Shown here in pieces: positions 61,200 through 64,000 of a stretch of DNA of 64,000 nucleotides. The notes beneath the pieces are model-generated. The model was not told the DNA's origin and ran no database searches. It saw nothing but the letters and a program-made list of their open reading frames with translations. The translations under genes and the position numbers were made by a program. How positions within the stretch are numbered: position 1 is the first letter of the stretch; each line of letters opens with the position of its first letter. This DNA is from Orbilia blumenaviensis (taxonomy: Eukaryota > Ascomycota > Orbiliomycetes > Orbiliales > Orbiliaceae): contig JAVHNS010000002.1 of the NCBI GenBank assembly GCA_036872755.1, positions 1,240,001 through 1,304,000 of the forward strand, written 5' to 3'.

Positions 61200-64000
61200 A
61201 TGTCGGGAAAACTGTCTCAGCAGAGGGAGCAGTTGAACCTCAACCAAGCCCTATCAAAATGGACTGAGTTCCTCACATTCCCTCCAACCCCTCCTCGTCA
61301 AGAGGAGCCGGTCGTTAATACCCTGAGTGTCTTTACTCAGGCTATTGAGCGACTATCGCGGCCTAGTAGCCCAACACAAGAGCCAATTCCTACAGGCCTA
61401 CTCCAAGACTTGCAGAAGATTGGTTTGACAGGCGCCTTTAGAGATATGCGAACTCTTGTAGACGTTTTGAAGTCCAAGGTTGTCGATGGCGGTGTTGTAG
61501 ACGATAAGACTTACCTGGTATGTTTTGAAATCAACATATAATATCCACATGTAGCAGAGGTGGACTAATCTGGACATGAAATGTATATTAGATGGAAAGG
61601 ATAATCCAAGTCGCAAGTGGATTACCTGCTACCTCAAAGAACGAGAAAGTCCTCACTGGTGCATTACTTGATAAACTTTGGAACCAACTCCAGCATCCAC
61701 CATTATCGTACCTCGGGTTAAAGTACGTTCAGCACTTAATGATCATTTTGTCATATTGACATTGACTTACAAATACTTTTTATGGCACAGGCAACAGTAT
61801 CGCTCAGCCGATGGATCCTACAATGTAAGTGGTTTTTGCGAACAACAGCTTCTACAGGATAAACAATAGCAGAATCTCTTTAACACTTCTACGTTTAGAA
61901 TATTCTATACCCCCACCTAGGAAAGGCTGGAACACCGTATGCTAGGAGTGTCCGTCCCATGAAGAAGATGCCCGGTGCTCGTCCAGATCCAGGGTTGCTT
62001 TTCGATGGTTAGAAACAGCCATGATATTTATATAATTGAGTAGGTAGCTAAATATTTTGTCTAGTCCTTTTGGCTCGCCAGAAGCCTAAGCCGCATGCCA
62101 ACAAGATCTCGAGCATGTTGTTTTATCTTGCTACAATTATTATTCATGGTAAGCATACGAGTAGTCTATTTAGGTGGACGTGCGCTCATGTAAAACGGCA
62201 GACTTGTTTCGCACCAACCGCAGAGACTACTCAATCTCCGATACATCTTCATACCTTGATTTGTCACCGCTTTATGGTAGCAATGAAGACGAACAGAAGG
62301 CAATGAGGACGTTCCAAGACGGCAAACTCAAGGCAGATGCGTTTTCTGAGAAGAGGCTCCTCGGCTTCCCACCAGGTGTTTGCGGTAAGTCGGCAATACA
62401 ACTAAATATACCTATCTGGTATGAAGCTTAAATATCTAATTGATTTCATTATAGTCCTCCTCGTCTCCTTTGGAAGGTTCCACAACTTCATTGTGGATAC
62501 GCTCTTGAAGATCAACCAGGATCAGAGATTCACAAAACTTAGGACTGCGGTGGAAAGGGATGAGAAACTCTTCCAGACTGGTAGACTGTAAGTGATTAAT
62601 GCCTATGAGACTGAAAGATAGTCTGTATTAATAATTACAACTACAGCATAACATGCGGTCTCTATATTAACATCATTTTGATCGACTACATCCGTGTCAT
62701 TCTTAACCTGACACGAACCGAATCTACCTGGTGTCTAGATCCCCGTGCGGATATCCATAAAGTTTTCAGCCAGACCGGCACACCACAAGGCATTGGCAAT
62801 CAAGTTTCTGGTAGCTAGCCCCTCTATGGCTTAAAATTATGCGGTCTTGATTCTGATGCAATATTCTGCCTATAGCCGAGTTCAATCTTGTCTACCGCTG
62901 GCATTCTGTTATTAGTGAGCGAGACGAAGCCTGGACTAAAGATTTGTACAAGAAAATCTTTGGCAGCGACTCCGCAGATATTCCTCTGCCAGAATTCCTG
63001 GCCGGTCTCGGGAAGTGGGAGAAAACAATCCCAGAGGATCCTGGTCAGCGCACTTTCGAGGGTTTGGAGCGAGATCCAGAAACTGGCAAGTTCAGAGATG
63101 AGGATCTTGTCAACATTTTAGCAGATAGCATTGAAGACTGTGCAAGTATGTATTTCTTATGTTATTAAGTTGACATATGTTTAATTGCTCATGCTAACTT
63201 TATGGATTGATAGACTCCTATGGAGCTAATGCTGTTCCAACCATCATGCGTGCGGTTGAGATCCTGGGTATTGAACAAACTAGAGCCTGGGAACTGGCGT
63301 CCCTCAACGAATTCCGAGCTTTCTGTGGTCTCAAGGAGCATACTACATTTGAAGATATCAATCCGGATCCAAAGGTTGCAGAAGCGCTTCGCCAACTCTA
63401 CGGTCATCCCGACTATGTAGAAATCTACCCAGGTATCGTTGTCGAAGAGCCCAAGGTTCCAATGTCACCCGGCGCTGGTCTCTTGCCCGGATACACTATC
63501 AGTACTGCTATTCTCAGTGATGCTGTCGCCCTCGTCCGCGGTGACAGATTTTACACTGTTGATTACACAACCGGCAATCTTACAAACTGGGGCTACAACG
63601 AAGTCGGCTCGGATCCTGAGATCGCCTATGGCGGTGTCGTCTATAAGCTATTCCACCGCGCATTCCCAGGATGGTTCCCACCGAACTCTGCATACGCAAT
63701 GTTCCCATTTACGGTCCCTGAGGAGAACCAACAGATTTACAAATTCTTCGCGAAAGATTATAAATACAACTTCGATCGCCCGACCAATCCGTTCGAACAT
63801 ACTCTGGAGACCCGAACTGCAGCCCTACTTCAGGCTCAGCCTAATGTCAAAGATTACAGCACGATCTTCAAGCTGATTACAGACTGCTCCGACTTCAGAG
63901 AAATAATTCAGCGTTCTGTCATCTCGATCACCAAAGAGGTTATTGCTACTAAGTCCACCGAGCTCAATGTTGGCGTCTGGGTTGATGCCGTCCGTGATGT
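61200..64000 (+). CDS. psi-factor producing oxygenase (fatty-acid dioxygenase/diol synthase), 3' truncated by window
   Basis: Bifunctional heme enzyme that oxygenates linoleic/oleic acid to hydroperoxides (peroxidase-like domain) and isomerises them in a C-terminal P450-like domain, making psi-factor oxylipins that control sporulation. Exons: 61200..61517, 61592..61722, 61791..61824, 61899..62007, 62065..62148, 62202..62384, 62455..62587, 62647..62810, 62876..63145, 63214..>64000; 737 residues are visible. ADGSYNNILYPHLGKAGTPY and then the distal His225 in IIIHDLFRTNRRDYS, DTSSYLDLSPLYGSNEDEQ, and the catalytic Tyr392 and proximal His395 in VYRWHS show an intact dioxygenase half. FRDEDLVNILADSIEDCANSYGANAVP leads to the end of that half. 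The last visible part (RTAALLQAQPNVKDYS...) begins the P450 half; its heme-thiolate loop lies beyond the window, so whether it has the Cys cannot be seen. Confidence 0.93.

Overview
The window is eukaryotic nuclear DNA from a filamentous ascomycete (Pezizomycotina). The evidence is short GT-AG introns of about 50-110 bases, and families typical of that group: a psi-factor producing oxygenase, a Zn(II)2Cys6 regulator, a DUF4470/MYND protein, a GTTGGT-donor metacaspase and a class-E type P450. Tightly spaced housekeeping genes alternate with long A+T-rich stretches without genes. The order cannot be fixed from sequence alone; Leotiomycetes is a guess. No tRNA, rRNA, CRISPR array or intact transposon was seen. 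All exon coordinates were derived by hand from frame continuity, splice consensus and family alignment from memory.

Left part (1-23 kb): the 3' part of ribosomal protein eL19, a HAD-family haloacid dehalogenase-like gene, a very large DUF4470/MYND-finger protein on the minus strand, a 3.7 kb gene-poor stretch, a conserved ascomycete protein of unknown function, a membrane-anchored PXA-PX-Nexin_C sorting nexin (minus), a small uncharacterised protein (minus) and an Hrt3/FBXO9-type F-box protein.

Middle part (23-45 kb): mostly A+T-rich and gene-poor. It carries a cytochrome P450 with an intact heme loop but with the ExxR arginine replaced by leucine, a Zn(II)2Cys6 transcription factor, a small SET-domain protein and a single-exon phosphoprotein-like KRREW-type protein (minus). 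No secondary-metabolite backbone enzyme accompanies the P450 and regulator.

Right part (45-64 kb): a metacaspase, a MOSC-domain protein with an unusual hydrophobic insertion, a pyroglutamyl peptidase I (minus), a mitochondrial 2-oxoglutarate/malate-type carrier (minus), a 13-exon phospholipase D (minus) and, cut by the right edge, a psi-producing oxygenase (fatty-acid dioxygenase). The genes are largely independent housekeeping or signalling functions. The two with a common theme are the phospholipase D and the psi oxygenase (lipid signalling), which are divergently arranged about 2.1 kb apart.

The most interesting points are the P450 lacking a near-invariant residue, an unusual density of 8-16 nt microexons, the pyroglutamyl peptidase with a missing motif or hidden microexon, the MOSC hydrophobic insert, and a C20T20 homopolymer junction.
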